Below are positions 24,256-33,147 of a DNA stretch of 34,844 nucleotides, in pieces. The stretch comes from JBDTMC01 sp039934475 (GTDB lineage: Bacteria; Acidobacteriota; Terriglobia; Bryobacterales; Bryobacteraceae): contig JBDTMC010000019.1 in the NCBI GenBank assembly GCA_039934475.1, positions 1 through 34,844 on the forward strand, written 5' to 3'. Below the pieces are notes generated by a model that saw nothing but the letters and a program-made list of their open reading frames with translations, did not search any database and was not told the origin of the DNA. Within the stretch, counting starts at the first letter, position 1; every line of letters starts with the position of its first letter. The position numbers were made by a program, and so were the translations under genes.

Positions 24256-25581
24256 CTAGACGTGTGCCCCTAATAACTGCTCGAGCCAGGCGTCGCCTTG
24301 AAAGATACGGTATTGCTCAGCACGCAACTGATCCGCGACGCGGTCTCCCGGCAGCCTGACGTCATCGTAGGAAATGACTGCATCCTTGGCGATGTCGCTT
24401 GTCAGGACGCAGCCCTCGACAAGGCCTTCAGGCAGATACCGCCGGCTGCACATTTCATCGGCATTGACGGCCTCGCCGTAGGTCATGTACATTCCGTAGT
24501 CGTCCAGGACTTCACCGGCCTTCAGATCCCGTTTGGCCACGGCGCAGACTTCTACCACAGGTCCGCCAATCGGCTTGGCCACCGAGTCACGGAAGATGAC
24601 CGCGCGCGCGATGGCATTGGGCACCTCAAAGTGCACCAGATGATAGGGCAGGAAGAATGAATAGAGCGGCCCCTCACCCATCTTGTAAAGGTTGAGGTAG
24701 TGCTGCTGCTTGGGATCGGGGTGTTCAGCGAGGCAATAGACTTTAGTGAGGGGCGTGCCTACGACATAGTCGATGATTCCCCCCAGAGCGCGCGCCTCTT
24801 CGATGTCGTAAAGGCTTCCAATTTTCATCACGTCGCCGCGGTATTCGAGTCCGCGGGACATGCCTCTTGTCTTCACTTTGAAGCCGGTAGCGTTAGCCAC
24901 GATGGCCTGCTCGAAGCTGATTTTCGATCCGTCCGCGAAACTGGTGACCATCGCTGGATTCTGCTCCCATCGCTCCGCGAAGCCACGCTGCGTCGTGGGA
25001 TTGCGGTACGGATCCTGCAACCCCTTGACGTTGCCAATCACGCGCGGAATTAATCCCAGGCCTTTTACCCAGCGATAGAGATTGATCTGAATGCCTGGCT
25101 CATCACCCTCACAGGCCGACAGGATGACGCCGTATTTGGCCGCGTACGTCTGAAGAATCGGGCCGATAGTGGCGTCGATTTCGGCATTCATCAGGATCAC
25201 ATCTTTGCCGTGCCGGAACGCGTCCAGAACTACGCGCGCCCCGAATTCGACTGAGCCGGTGACGTCCACCAAGACATCAACATGGTCAGAGGACGTCAGC
25301 AGGAACGGGTCTTCGGTGACAACGGGCTTTCCAGCGCGGATGGCGTCATCAACTTCGCTCGCCGTTGTGGCTACAACAGCGTCCTCTCGTCCCGCGTAGG
25401 CGAACATATCGAGCGCTCGCTGAGCGGTCCGATTGTAAGCGGCTACCATCCTCATCCCGGGCGTAGTGTTCACGATGTGATTCGTCAAACCCCTACCCAT
25501 GAAGCCGGCGCCGATGCAAGCCACCCGAATCGGGCGTCCGTCCGCCTCTCTGGCCTTTAATGCAGTGTCAACAAGTACCAT
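24256..25581 (-). CDS. NAD(P)-dependent oxidoreductase with C-terminal SAF domain
   Basis: 441 residues; GGAG lies about 9 bases before the ATG. A Rossmann fold opens at about 19-35 (VACIGAGFMGRGLTNHI). Core segments include VDVLVDVTGSVEFGARVVLD, DVILMNAEIDATIGPIL and YGVILSACEGDEPGIQIN, as in the homoserine-dehydrogenase-like/Gfo-Idh-MocA superfamily. The C-terminus (about 360-425: VCAVAKRDLKAGEVLDDYGM, then GEAVNADEMC) matches the SAF domain seen in this group. Members of this SAF oxidoreductase family recur in polysaccharide clusters, but their reaction is not established to my knowledge. It lies 22 bases downstream of the RfbC-like gene and 25 bases upstream of the nucleotidyltransferase, in one operon. 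A sugar-nucleotide oxidoreductase role is inferred. Confidence 0.85.
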   Translation of the reverse strand: MVLVDTALKAREADGRPIRVACIGAGFMGRGLTNHIVNTTPGMRMVAAYNRTAQRALDMFAYAGREDAVVATTASEVDDAIRAGKPVVTEDPFLLTSSDHVDVLVDVTGSVEFGARVVLDAFRHGKDVILMNAEIDATIGPILQTYAAKYGVILSACEGDEPGIQINLYRWVKGLGLIPRVIGNVKGLQDPYRNPTTQRGFAERWEQNPAMVTSFADGSKISFEQAIVANATGFKVKTRGMSRGLEYRGDVMKIGSLYDIEEARALGGIIDYVVGTPLTKVYCLAEHPDPKQQHYLNLYKMGEGPLYSFFLPYHLVHFEVPNAIARAVIFRDSVAKPIGGPVVEVCAVAKRDLKAGEVLDDYGMYMTYGEAVNADEMCSRRYLPEGLVEGCVLTSDIAKDAVISYDDVRLPGDRVADQLRAEQYRIFQGDAWLEQLLGAHV

Positions 25582-25603
25582 TTGCGCTTCTCCTTCGAGC
25601 CCC

Positions 25604-26167
25604 TCAAAGGCTCATTCTTTTTTTGATCAGTTCTTCTTGTTCTTCCAGCGGAGCCCACGCTCCGTCTTTTCCGGAGATACACGTCACTGGCAAAGGCCAC
25701 GAGAGGCCGAGTCGGGGGTCGTTATAGAGCAGACCGCCCTCCGAGCCTGGCGTGTAGAATTCACCCACTTGGTAGCTGGTTTCCGTCTTGTCGGCCAAGA
25801 CCTGATACCCGTGCGCAAATCGTTCTGGGACGTAGATAGCCCGATGGTTGTCTTCGTTCAACTCGACGGCTACATGCTGCAGATAGGTGGAGCTCTCCGG
25901 ACGTAAGTCGACGATGATATCGACGATTGCGCCTCGGGTGCATCGCACTGTCTTCGTTTCCGCCGACGGTGGAAACTGGAAGTGCATGCCACGTAGTGTT
26001 CCCTTGCTGTGATTGAAGGCGAGGTTTGCCTGTGCGATGACCGGTTTAAGACCGTGCGATTCGAACTCGTTCTGGCAAAAAGCGCGGGCGAAGAATCCGC
26101 GTTCGTCGGGATGCGGCGCCAAGTCGATTAAGAAAGCGCCTTTTAATTTGGTTTCAGTAAAGATCAT
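25604..26167 (-). CDS. rfbC: dTDP-4-dehydrorhamnose 3,5-epimerase-family protein (RfbC-like)
   Basis: 187 residues, the standard RfbC length. Conserved landmarks: FLIDLAPHPDERGFFARAF, the catalytic His62 in GTLRGMHFQ, Lys72, VRCTRGAIVDIIVDLR, PERFAHGYQVL with His119, and the FYTP tyrosine at 138 followed by NDPRLGLSWPLP. The enzyme inverts C3 and C5 of a 4-keto-6-deoxy nucleotide sugar. The usual dTDP-rhamnose partners RmlA, RmlB and RmlD are not in the window, and it sits with an RfbF-like cytidylyltransferase, so the substrate may be CDP-linked rather than dTDP-linked. It is flanked at 23 and 22 bases by the SDR and SAF oxidoreductase genes. The symbol denotes family only. Confidence 0.88.
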   Translation of the reverse strand: MIFTETKLKGAFLIDLAPHPDERGFFARAFCQNEFESHGLKPVIAQANLAFNHSKGTLRGMHFQFPPSAETKTVRCTRGAIVDIIVDLRPESSTYLQHVAVELNEDNHRAIYVPERFAHGYQVLADKTETSYQVGEFYTPGSEGGLLYNDPRLGLSWPLPVTCISGKDGAWAPLEEQEELIKKRMSL

Positions 26168-26190
26168 AGTAGTGATTCAACGTTGACCTG

Positions 26191-27249
26191 CTAGAGAGCC
26201 AGTGCCGACTCAGCCGGCTGCTGCTGGGACGCCCATCGAAGCGAAGCGTCCACGCGTCCTCCGTTGAGGAGTTGCTGGATCTGATTCATGCGAACGAAGC
26301 GGCCGCGGCTGAGGTCGCTAGACGTAAGACCAGCAGCGACGTAGGCGTCATACAGTTCTTGGGCACCCTTGCGCGCCGTCCATTGGGGTTGGAACCCGGG
26401 CACCAGCCGCCGGATCTTGTCGCAGTTAATCCGATAGCAGCGCTTATCCGGACCGCCATCGGGAGCATAGGCCACAACGCAGTCAGGAACGGTCTCGGCT
26501 ACTATCGCCGCAAGTTCGCGGATTCTGTAGTTCTCTTCGGTCTGGCCAACATTGAAAGTCTGGTTGTGGATCGCCTCTTGCGGCGCTTCGAGGACGGCGA
26601 CGATGGCGGCAATGATGTCGCGGATGTGGATAATGGGACGCCACGGAGTGCCGTCGCTCTTGATATACACGCGGCCGGTGGCCATTGCCGAAGCCACCAG
26701 ATCGTTGAGGACAACGTCCAGGCGGAGCCGGGGAGAGACACCGTAGGCGGTGGCGTTTCGAAGGTACGTCGGGCTGAAGGCATCGCTGGCCAGCAGGGCA
26801 ACGTCGCGTTCTACAAATACCTTGGACTCAGCGTAGGCAGTAACCGGATTCAACGGCGCCGTTTCGTCGTGCACGGCTTCCCCGGCTGCGCCGTAGGTGC
26901 TGCAGGAGGAGGAGAAAACGAAGCGGCGGGCGCCCGCCTCCTTTGCCAAAGCGGCCAGCGTCACCGACGCCTTGTGATTAATGTCATAGGTGAGCTCGGC
27001 GTCCAGGTTGCCGAGGGGATCATTGGACAGTGCGGCCAAATGAACAACACCATCGAAGCCCCGCAGGTCGGCGACGGTGAGATCGCGTAGATCCTTGCGA
27101 ATTTCAGGGAATTCAGGCGGCGGGCCTCCGAAATCGCAGCCCGCAAATAAATCCGTGTCGAGGCCGGTGACGGCGTGCCCGGCGGATTGCAAGATGGGAC
27201 CTGCTACCGCGCCGATGTATCCTCGATGGCCAGTCAAAAGTATTCTCAT
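26191..27249 (-). CDS. NAD-dependent sugar epimerase/reductase (extended SDR)
   Basis: 352 residues from ATG 27249 (MRILLTGHRG). The frame opens further upstream at 27324 but that stretch overlaps the FemAB gene. GHRGYIG at 7-13 is the nucleotide-binding motif, VVHLAALSNDPLG follows, FSSSCSTYG at 112-120 supplies the active-site Ser/Thr, and YAESK at 139-143 is the catalytic Tyr-x3-Lys. The triad region lacks the Thr-Asp-Glu typical of 4,6-dehydratases, so epimerase or reductase is more likely. PWRPIIHIRDI and NVGQTEENYRI are typical of the family that includes UDP-glucose 4-epimerase relatives. It is probably part of the same sugar-activation block as the RfbC-like gene 23 bases downstream. 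The C-terminal 30 residues are Gln-rich and variable. Confidence 0.9.
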   Translation of the reverse strand: MRILLTGHRGYIGAVAGPILQSAGHAVTGLDTDLFAGCDFGGPPPEFPEIRKDLRDLTVADLRGFDGVVHLAALSNDPLGNLDAELTYDINHKASVTLAALAKEAGARRFVFSSSCSTYGAAGEAVHDETAPLNPVTAYAESKVFVERDVALLASDAFSPTYLRNATAYGVSPRLRLDVVLNDLVASAMATGRVYIKSDGTPWRPIIHIRDIIAAIVAVLEAPQEAIHNQTFNVGQTEENYRIRELAAIVAETVPDCVVAYAPDGGPDKRCYRINCDKIRRLVPGFQPQWTARKGAQELYDAYVAAGLTSSDLSRGRFVRMNQIQQLLNGGRVDASLRWASQQQPAESALAL

Positions 27250-27292
27250 GGTTTTAGTAAATCCTCGAAGCTTTTTGATTGCGTGCCTGGTT

Positions 27293-28345
27293 TCAGGCGT
27301 AGTGCCGATATAACGCTGCTGCAAGAAAGGGCTGGCAGAAATCGGGCATGTATTTAAAAAGACGGCCCGCGGCGGCGAGTGGCCAGGTCTGTGCCGCCGG
27401 CGAGCAGTTCGGTGAACTGTACCGCCAGTAGTCGATCACGGATCGCTCGGCTCCCCAGCGATCCTTAAAGTCCAGAAGCCCCCGGTTGTCCCAGTCGGAG
27501 CGTCCCAGATCCAGTGCCGACAAGCCGTCGGCTTTTGCATCCTGTATGGCGCGCCACATTAGGAACTGCATCCCGCCGGTGCTGCTGAATCGCCGGTCGA
27601 GAGCGCCGTATTTATATACCAGTGTGTCTTTGAACTGAAGGGTCAGGATGCCGGCGATTGCCACTCCGGCTTTTGACACAATGCGGATTGTTAAGCCCTT
27701 GCCCACGCACGCCACTAGATTCCGGAACCAGGACAACGGTTGGGGTAGGAGACCTTGGCGCCGCCGAGTCAGCGCGATGAGACCGTAAAAGCGGCGCAGG
27801 ATACCGTCTGAAGCGCCGATCTCGTAATCAAGACCCTCGCGCTCGGCATGTTGGATTCTGCGCTGGATGCAATCGCGATGAAAGTGGCTATAGATTTCAC
27901 CGGCGCTGGATCGCAGGTCAAGCCGATGGAGGCAGAAACTGGCGCTCTTGTTGAGATCCCCCGGGCAACCCTCCGGCATTGAGATCGGCCGGAGCTCCAT
28001 GTATTCCGAGTTGCGCATTCTTGCCTTCATCGCGTTTACAAGGCGGACGAAATTGTCGCCCGGCTTAACAAGGGGTTGGCAGTGGTCGGAGAAAGGAATG
28101 GAAACCAAACGAACACCACTCAACCAACTATCCACGCGGCAACCTAACAGGGCGTCGGCGATGGGCTCGTCCGTTGACGCTGTGGTGAGAGCGAAGGGTT
28201 TTAATCCGTAGGTCCTGTGCAGCGACTCAAGCCAACCTTGCGAATGGAAGACGGTGCTGAAGGGATGGCTCTTGAGAAAGCGCGGCCATCGCGAATCCTG
28301 GATGGGATCCACCTCGGAAATCATGCCGCTGGCCGCACTGTTCAT
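27293..28345 (-). CDS. FemAB-like acyl/aminoacyl-transferase (GNAT fold) of exopolysaccharide/exosortase clusters
   Basis: 350 residues from ATG 28345, which overlaps the polymerase stop in the form ATGA; ATG 28354 is an alternative. It has two GNAT halves: VFHSQGWLESLHRTYGLKPF near the start, and at 278-300 the signature LDLGRSDWDNRGLLDFKDRW-GAE, preceded by GGMQFLMWRAIQDAKADGL. This is the FemAB-related family often annotated as associated with PEP-CTERM/exosortase systems. FemAB proteins add amino acids to peptidoglycan bridges, but these relatives have no proven substrate. It is cytoplasmic, with no signal peptide. Its place between the polymerase and the sugar-nucleotide genes suggests a polymer or lipid-linked modification (inference). 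Confidence 0.85.
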   Translation of the reverse strand: MNSAASGMISEVDPIQDSRWPRFLKSHPFSTVFHSQGWLESLHRTYGLKPFALTTASTDEPIADALLGCRVDSWLSGVRLVSIPFSDHCQPLVKPGDNFVRLVNAMKARMRNSEYMELRPISMPEGCPGDLNKSASFCLHRLDLRSSAGEIYSHFHRDCIQRRIQHAEREGLDYEIGASDGILRRFYGLIALTRRRQGLLPQPLSWFRNLVACVGKGLTIRIVSKAGVAIAGILTLQFKDTLVYKYGALDRRFSSTGGMQFLMWRAIQDAKADGLSALDLGRSDWDNRGLLDFKDRWGAERSVIDYWRYSSPNCSPAAQTWPLAAAGRLFKYMPDFCQPFLAAALYRHYA

Positions 28346-29802
28346 CGAAGCCATTGCGCGCCACCGGCGCCCGTGGATCCCGTCTCCAAAAGGAGGCGGC
28401 CAAAGTGAGTCTCGCTCCACGAATACTTTGAATTGGCTGTGTCCTGGGTCCGGTTCTGAGTGCCACCCGCTTGCTCTTGCCTTAAAAGCGCTGGATAACT
28501 CATGGCGAGTGCGATGACCACCCACAATATGAAATTCTGTTGACCCCACCCGAGGATGGCAACGTTAGTCATCTCAAAGAGGAACACGAAGAGGTTGACC
28601 GCAAATATCACGCAAATCTCGCTGTCGGGCCAGGAAAGCGAGAGGTAGTCACGAACCATCCGCACGAACGCCGAACCAAAAAGGAAGGTGGCGATCGCCA
28701 GGCCAACATAGCCTGTCTCTATCAAAAGGGCCGAGATCGAGCTGTCACAACTGGCGAACGCCATCGTCCGCCCATTGATTGTGCCCACGAGTCCTAACGT
28801 CGGGAAAGACTGCGGACCATATCCAAGGACCGCTCGCAGGGGGCTTCGGGCGAGTTCTTGTCCGGCTAGCCGGTACAACTCATAGCGATAGAGATAGGAT
28901 TCCGCCTCATAGGAATGGCCATCCACGGTGGTCAGGTAATGGTTTGCGATAGTCTCCCAAACACCAGGTCGAACTATCATCACGGCGAGCGCGAGTGCTC
29001 CCACCATTGCAATGTTGCGACCCACTCCGCGCCAGCAAAAGGCGAACAGAATGGCGCAGGCGCCGCCGAGGGCCATCCACGGTCCGCGGCTGGCGGTCTT
29101 GAAGATGCATGCGAACATGAGCAGCAAGCCAACCCAAATCACCATCTTGCGAACGGTGCTCTTTGAGACTCTGGCCAGGTAGAGCGCAATTGGAATGGTC
29201 ATGGCTAGAGCGCTGCCAAAAAGAATCGGATGAGCGTACGTGGATTGAACCCGCAGGCCCCTCGCCTTATCGAGGTACAATCCGCCGCTGACGGTGAATC
29301 TGTGCGCCACCGCGGGAAAGATTGAGAGCACTGTCCACTGTGCGTACGCTTCGATGACGCCAAAGACAGAACATACGGTAAGCCCGGCTACGATACCGAA
29401 CAGGACATCTTTGATGGCCTCGGTACTGGAGATGTACCTCGCGAACAGATAGTAAACAACGAAGTAGTCGAGGACCTGGGAGAGGACACTCTTCAGACTC
29501 GCGAGAAAGACCACTGAGACCGCCGCGGACAGAAGCCACCATGCCGCCAGTGTGACCATTGCCCCACTGAGGGCGACCACCCTCCGCGGCGTCTTCGCGG
29601 TGGCCGTAAGAAGCAGCAGGGTTATGATCTGAATCCGTTGGGGGGTCAGGTCGAACAGCCCGGGTATCTGAAGTTTGCATTCGTCGGGAAAAACAACAAA
29701 GAAAAAGGCCGCGAGGGGCAATGTGCGGGAGAACCCGTGGGTCATGCATTGGTAAACCAACGCGACCACTGCCACCAGGTTGAGGAAAACGACCAGCGCC
29801 AT
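28342..29802 (-). CDS. O-antigen ligase/polymerase-like membrane protein (Wzy_C family)
   Basis: 486 residues from ATG 29802, with AAGGA about 8 bases upstream and a 4-base gap from the previous stop. About eleven hydrophobic helices. The large periplasmic loop and flanking segments are typical: STYAHPILFGSALAMTIPIA, TASRGPWMALGGACAILFAF, and VLGYGPQSFPTLGLVG. Family members either polymerise repeat units (Wzy) or ligate O-antigen (WaaL). In an operon with Wzx and Wzz, and no LPS core genes here, Wzy-type polymerase is the better reading. The Asp/Glu-rich C-terminal loop ends in a non-membrane tail of about 50 residues (TQNRTQDTANSKYSW). The last codons overlap the FemAB start by 4 bases. Confidence 0.9.
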   Translation of the reverse strand: MALVVFLNLVAVVALVYQCMTHGFSRTLPLAAFFFVVFPDECKLQIPGLFDLTPQRIQIITLLLLTATAKTPRRVVALSGAMVTLAAWWLLSAAVSVVFLASLKSVLSQVLDYFVVYYLFARYISSTEAIKDVLFGIVAGLTVCSVFGVIEAYAQWTVLSIFPAVAHRFTVSGGLYLDKARGLRVQSTYAHPILFGSALAMTIPIALYLARVSKSTVRKMVIWVGLLLMFACIFKTASRGPWMALGGACAILFAFCWRGVGRNIAMVGALALAVMIVRPGVWETIANHYLTTVDGHSYEAESYLYRYELYRLAGQELARSPLRAVLGYGPQSFPTLGLVGTINGRTMAFASCDSSISALLIETGYVGLAIATFLFGSAFVRMVRDYLSLSWPDSEICVIFAVNLFVFLFEMTNVAILGWGQQNFILWVVIALAMSYPALLRQEQAGGTQNRTQDTANSKYSWSETHFGRLLLETGSTGAGGAQWLR

Positions 29803-29806
29803 CGGT

Positions 29807-31876
29807 CTAGTTCCTTCGGCGGTGAAGTCCCGCGCCGTCCGCAGTCGCGGTGTCCGTCTTGTCGGACGGCAAAGGTCCGGCCGTAGCAAACTCGGTTGGA
29901 ACGGAGGGCCGATACAGGGACAGGCGTCTCCGTTTGTACATGAAGTACCCTGCACCAGTAACCAACATCAGAGCGCAAAGGGCGGCCAGCCAGTGTTGTT
30001 CCAGTTGCGACGTTGTCTGATTCCAGCCCCGCCTGTAGTAGATCTGTGTCAGACTGCGGCCCACGGAACTCTTCGATAGATAGAGGTCACGCACATCGGA
30101 AATCCACCGCAGGGAATGTTCGTAGACCCCGCCCTTATTGATACTCACTTGCGAGCGCAGTTCCCGCGAGATTGAGTTCACTTGAACTCTACGCACCTGA
30201 TGGCCCGGGATACGGATACTAGCCCGCATGCGGCCATCTGTCCACGAGAAGTCGGCAGGTGTTCCGTCAACGAATAGCGACTGCGGTTTAGTTTCGTCTT
30301 GCCTTTCGAGGTGGAAAGTCGCTTCGCTCGAACCTGTGTTACCGATGGCGACATCGGCTGACAGCAGTCGAATGTCGAAATCCTGGCCCGTCCGGCGGCG
30401 AACAAGGTAGAGGTGCCGCGCGATTTCTCCGAGTCCTGTCCAACGGGTCTGAGGCTGGATGCCGTTCACAAGATCGGCGTACTGGTTGAACTGCGAAATG
30501 CCCTCCGAAAAGAAAGCTTCGTGACAGTACAGGAGGATCGGGTTGCCAAGGAAAGATTGGATCGCGACATCCACTTCTGGAGAAGACCCTTCGAGAGAAT
30601 AGCGGAGCAAGCTGGGCAAATTTGCGTATTTCACGGTGAAGGGGCGAAAGAGGAAGAGGGGTTCCGCTGGAAAGGATGCACCATTGGGTACATTCGACGA
30701 GTTCGATGTGCCAAAAAAGCCGCTGTCCCTAAGCGCGACGAATGTCCTCTCGGGCGCCACTCCATGGGGGAACACCATCACTGGATCCCAGGGAATTCCC
30801 GTCAAAGCGCTGAATTTATCCATTCTGGCGATAGCTTGGTGGATGTCCGCGATTTGCTCAGCCAGGGGATTCTTCTGATAGTCGCCGAATTCTTTGTGGG
30901 TGTGATCGTTACCGTGGGGAGCTATGGTAAATCGATCCGGATTGTTTCTGAAGAGGTCCGCGACGGCCGGATCGCTGCGGTCGAAGTTCCACGGTATGAA
31001 TGCCAGGGTGGTATGGAAATCATGTGCATGCATCTCACTGAGCAGGCCAGGATAGTCCAGATGCCCGTAGGGCTGAGTGAGCCACGGATCGTCGATGGTC
31101 AGATTGGCGTACTGGCGATCAAGATGCCAACCAAAGTCGCCCGCTGCGTAAGCGAGAAACACCAGAAACGGCGCCATCGACGAAAAGGCTTTTTGTGCCG
31201 AACTCGGCTGGCCTGGCCAGGAATCGTCGAATTGCTCGAAGCGCGGTGCCAGGAAGACGTCATTTGCAGAGGACGCAGCGATGAATAAAGGCGCATCGGC
31301 CATTCCCACCCCACGCGCCGTGAGCAGCGGCCGCGCCGGGGAATCCGAGACGATTCGTGCACGACACCCCGGCGAGGTCACGGCTGTAAGGTCTCTCCCG
31401 AGCAGAGCTTTCGCTCGTATTGGGAGCGCACCCACGCGGATTGTTTCGGGCCGCACACGCGGATCAACCGCTTCACAGCCATCCACGGAGTTGCCGATCA
31501 ACTTTCGCAGCGAGGGGGTGAACGATTCGCTATCCAAGGAAAAAACCATGAGTGGAATGGACCCGCCGCCTTGCCTCTTTAGCGAGGATTTCACAACAAC
31601 TGGATCAAGGCCCGCGAGCGCATCGGGTGGACTGAGAATGGCGAGGGTATCCGGTGAGCGAAACCTTGACGCGGCTTCCGCCCTCGCCCGAGGCGATCGG
31701 GCGTCGATGGTCGTTACATCCAGGCCGTAGAAATCTGCGATCCGGTGTATTTGGCCTTCGGCGAAAGAATCGATTCGCATTCCGCGAAGGAGAATAACAT
31801 CTCCCGCGGTGCAGACCGGCAACACTGTGATCAGGTACAGGCCGAGTCCGAAGGCATGGCGGGTCGGCAATCTCAT
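29807..31876 (-). CDS. Membrane-anchored NodB-like polysaccharide deacetylase-domain protein
   Basis: 689 residues. The ATG at 31876 has AGGA 6 bases upstream. Residues 1-24 are a signal peptide (FGLGLYLITVLPVCTAG). A region to about 250 has Rossmann-like alternation. A NodB-type core follows: TIDDPW at 260-265 in place of the usual TFDDG, and PHGNDH at 320-325, giving His-x3-His (321, 325) as in the zinc triad. A beta-sandwich region lies at about 505-590 and a membrane helix at 628-647 with a following KRRR, so the bulk faces the periplasm. The family deacetylates polymers such as PNAG or chitin. The altered first motif leaves activity uncertain. The gene overlaps no neighbour, precedes the polymerase by 4 bases and follows a GT2 after 72 bases. 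Confidence 0.75.
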   Translation of the reverse strand: MRLPTRHAFGLGLYLITVLPVCTAGDVILLRGMRIDSFAEGQIHRIADFYGLDVTTIDARSPRARAEAASRFRSPDTLAILSPPDALAGLDPVVVKSSLKRQGGGSIPLMVFSLDSESFTPSLRKLIGNSVDGCEAVDPRVRPETIRVGALPIRAKALLGRDLTAVTSPGCRARIVSDSPARPLLTARGVGMADAPLFIAASSANDVFLAPRFEQFDDSWPGQPSSAQKAFSSMAPFLVFLAYAAGDFGWHLDRQYANLTIDDPWLTQPYGHLDYPGLLSEMHAHDFHTTLAFIPWNFDRSDPAVADLFRNNPDRFTIAPHGNDHTHKEFGDYQKNPLAEQIADIHQAIARMDKFSALTGIPWDPVMVFPHGVAPERTFVALRDSGFFGTSNSSNVPNGASFPAEPLFLFRPFTVKYANLPSLLRYSLEGSSPEVDVAIQSFLGNPILLYCHEAFFSEGISQFNQYADLVNGIQPQTRWTGLGEIARHLYLVRRRTGQDFDIRLLSADVAIGNTGSSEATFHLERQDETKPQSLFVDGTPADFSWTDGRMRASIRIPGHQVRRVQVNSISRELRSQVSINKGGVYEHSLRWISDVRDLYLSKSSVGRSLTQIYYRRGWNQTTSQLEQHWLAALCALMLVTGAGYFMYKRRRLSLYRPSVPTEFATAGPLPSDKTDTATADGAGLHRRRN

Positions 31877-31948
31877 TCGGATCCTTTATTTGAGAAGGCT
31901 ACGCAGAACAGCTGACGGCTGATTTCTCATCGGCGAGCAGAGCGGGAA

Positions 31949-32893
31949 TCACGACAGTGCCACCGTTTCCACACTGGGGTAGAACGGACTGCGCCTCGAA
32001 ATGGCTCTGCGGATCCGCTCCACAAAACGCAAAGATCGGCCAAGTACCGCCGCCCCGATGGTTGTCTTGCCGATCAGCTGGGTGTGCACCAGATCGCGCT
32101 TGGCGCGCGATAGCTCAAGCCTAGCCAGCCGGCGGAGGCCGCGACCGAGAGATTTACTAATGATCCGTTCAAAGATCTGCTGGCGGATCTGGACCAAATC
32201 CCGTCGAAGGCGAACTTCTTCGCGCAGCGCTTTTTGCGCCCAGCTGCCCGGACTCGATGCGTGATAAATAACCAATTCGTCGCGCAGGATGACCCACGGG
32301 CCTTCCAGCGAAATCCGCAAAGGCAGTTCGTAGTCCTCACCGAAGCGCAGGCTCTCATCGAAGGATCCGATGCGCCTAAGTACATCCCTCCGTACCAACG
32401 CAGCTTGACTAAACATAATAAACCTCGTCAAGAGGACCTCAGAGGGGTTCAGCCAGAGGCCGCTCGGACAAGACGGCATCGCCTTGGCAATGTCGAATGT
32501 AGTGCTTGTTGTGCCATCGGGGTAGATCACTTTGCAATTGCAAAGACAGCAGGCCACGTCGGAACCAGCGCGATTCAGCAGTTCAACCTGGCGTTCCAGC
32601 TTTGTCGGCAACCAGGAATCGTCGGAGTCGAGAAATGCAATCAGTTCGCCCTCAGCTTGGTCGATACCCCGATTGCGGGCGGCCGCCGGCCCGGCGTTGG
32701 CTTGGACGATTACTCGAATCCGGCTGGAATAACGCTGCTCTAGCAGGGACTCGGTACCATCGGTCGATCCATCGTCTATCACGATGACATCCAGGTTCGT
32801 GTACGTTTGTGCCAGGACGCTGTCAATGGCGGAAATTACGGTTGTAGCGCGATTATATGTGGGAATGATGACGCTTACGAGGGGACGGCTCAT
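31949..32893 (-). CDS. Family 2 glycosyltransferase (first gene of the exopolysaccharide run)
   Basis: 314 residues. A textbook GT-A core: PLVSVIIPTYNRATTVISAI, DVIVIDDGSTDGTES, ANAGPAAARNRGIDQAEGEL, then AFLDSDDSWLPTKLERQVEL with the metal-binding DSDD at 89-92. FGEDYELPLRISLEG follows as the acceptor-side acidic motif. The C-terminal 90 residues are basic and helical (RRDLVQIRQQIFERI). It is soluble with no signal peptide. It is the first gene of the long minus-strand run and faces the divergent beta-helix gene across a 254-base gap that should contain the main promoter of the run. The donor sugar is unknown. Confidence 0.92.
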   Translation of the reverse strand: MSRPLVSVIIPTYNRATTVISAIDSVLAQTYTNLDVIVIDDGSTDGTESLLEQRYSSRIRVIVQANAGPAAARNRGIDQAEGELIAFLDSDDSWLPTKLERQVELLNRAGSDVACCLCNCKVIYPDGTTSTTFDIAKAMPSCPSGLWLNPSEVLLTRFIMFSQAALVRRDVLRRIGSFDESLRFGEDYELPLRISLEGPWVILRDELVIYHASSPGSWAQKALREEVRLRRDLVQIRQQIFERIISKSLGRGLRRLARLELSRAKRDLVHTQLIGKTTIGAAVLGRSLRFVERIRRAISRRSPFYPSVETVALS

Positions 32894-33040
32894 TGTGGCG
32901 CTCGCTTGTTCGGTGCTGAAAGTGCTGGGATGGGAGATAGACGCGTCGCCGGTAGCTTTACCGAGTGCGCGAAGGCGCGAAACGTTCCATCCCGAACGGT
33001 GTTTTCTAATGCAATCGGCACAACGTAGATGGTGTTGGTG

Positions 33041-33068
33041 ATCGTATTGCTGCTCGCAAATTGCTCAA
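33041..33068 (-). promoter_or_regulatory. Weak promoter candidate for the exopolysaccharide run
   Basis: On the minus strand TTGAGC (33068-33063) and TACGAT (33046-33041) are separated by 16 bases, each matching four of six consensus positions. It would give a leader of about 145 bases before the ATG at 32893. I saw no better minus-strand pair in the divergent gap and no ops/JUMPstart element (GGCGGTAG). Confidence 0.25.
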
Positions 33069-33072
33069 AACT

Positions 33073-33102
33073 TTGCGAGACATCGACATCGCGCAATATA
33101 CT
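33073..33102 (+). promoter_or_regulatory. Sigma70 promoter of the beta-helix gene
   Basis: TTGCGA (33073-33078) and TATACT (33097-33102) stand 18 bases apart, four and five of six consensus positions respectively. Transcription would start near 33109, downstream of an ATG at 33061 that opens the same frame. This supports the start at 33148, with GGAGG at 33137-33141. Confidence 0.55.
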
Positions 33103-33147
33103 AGTACCTATAGGACTAACGAGATGATTGGTTGTTGGAGGCTAACG

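Noticed and set aside
26272..27090. Long open frame of 272 codons on the plus strand
   Set aside because: It is antisense to the SDR gene, whose motifs are unmistakable; the plus frame has no recognisable protein features.
30413..31288. Open frame of 291 codons on the plus strand
   Set aside because: It lies antisense to the NodB-like gene and shows no domain or signal; open by GC-rich codon bias.
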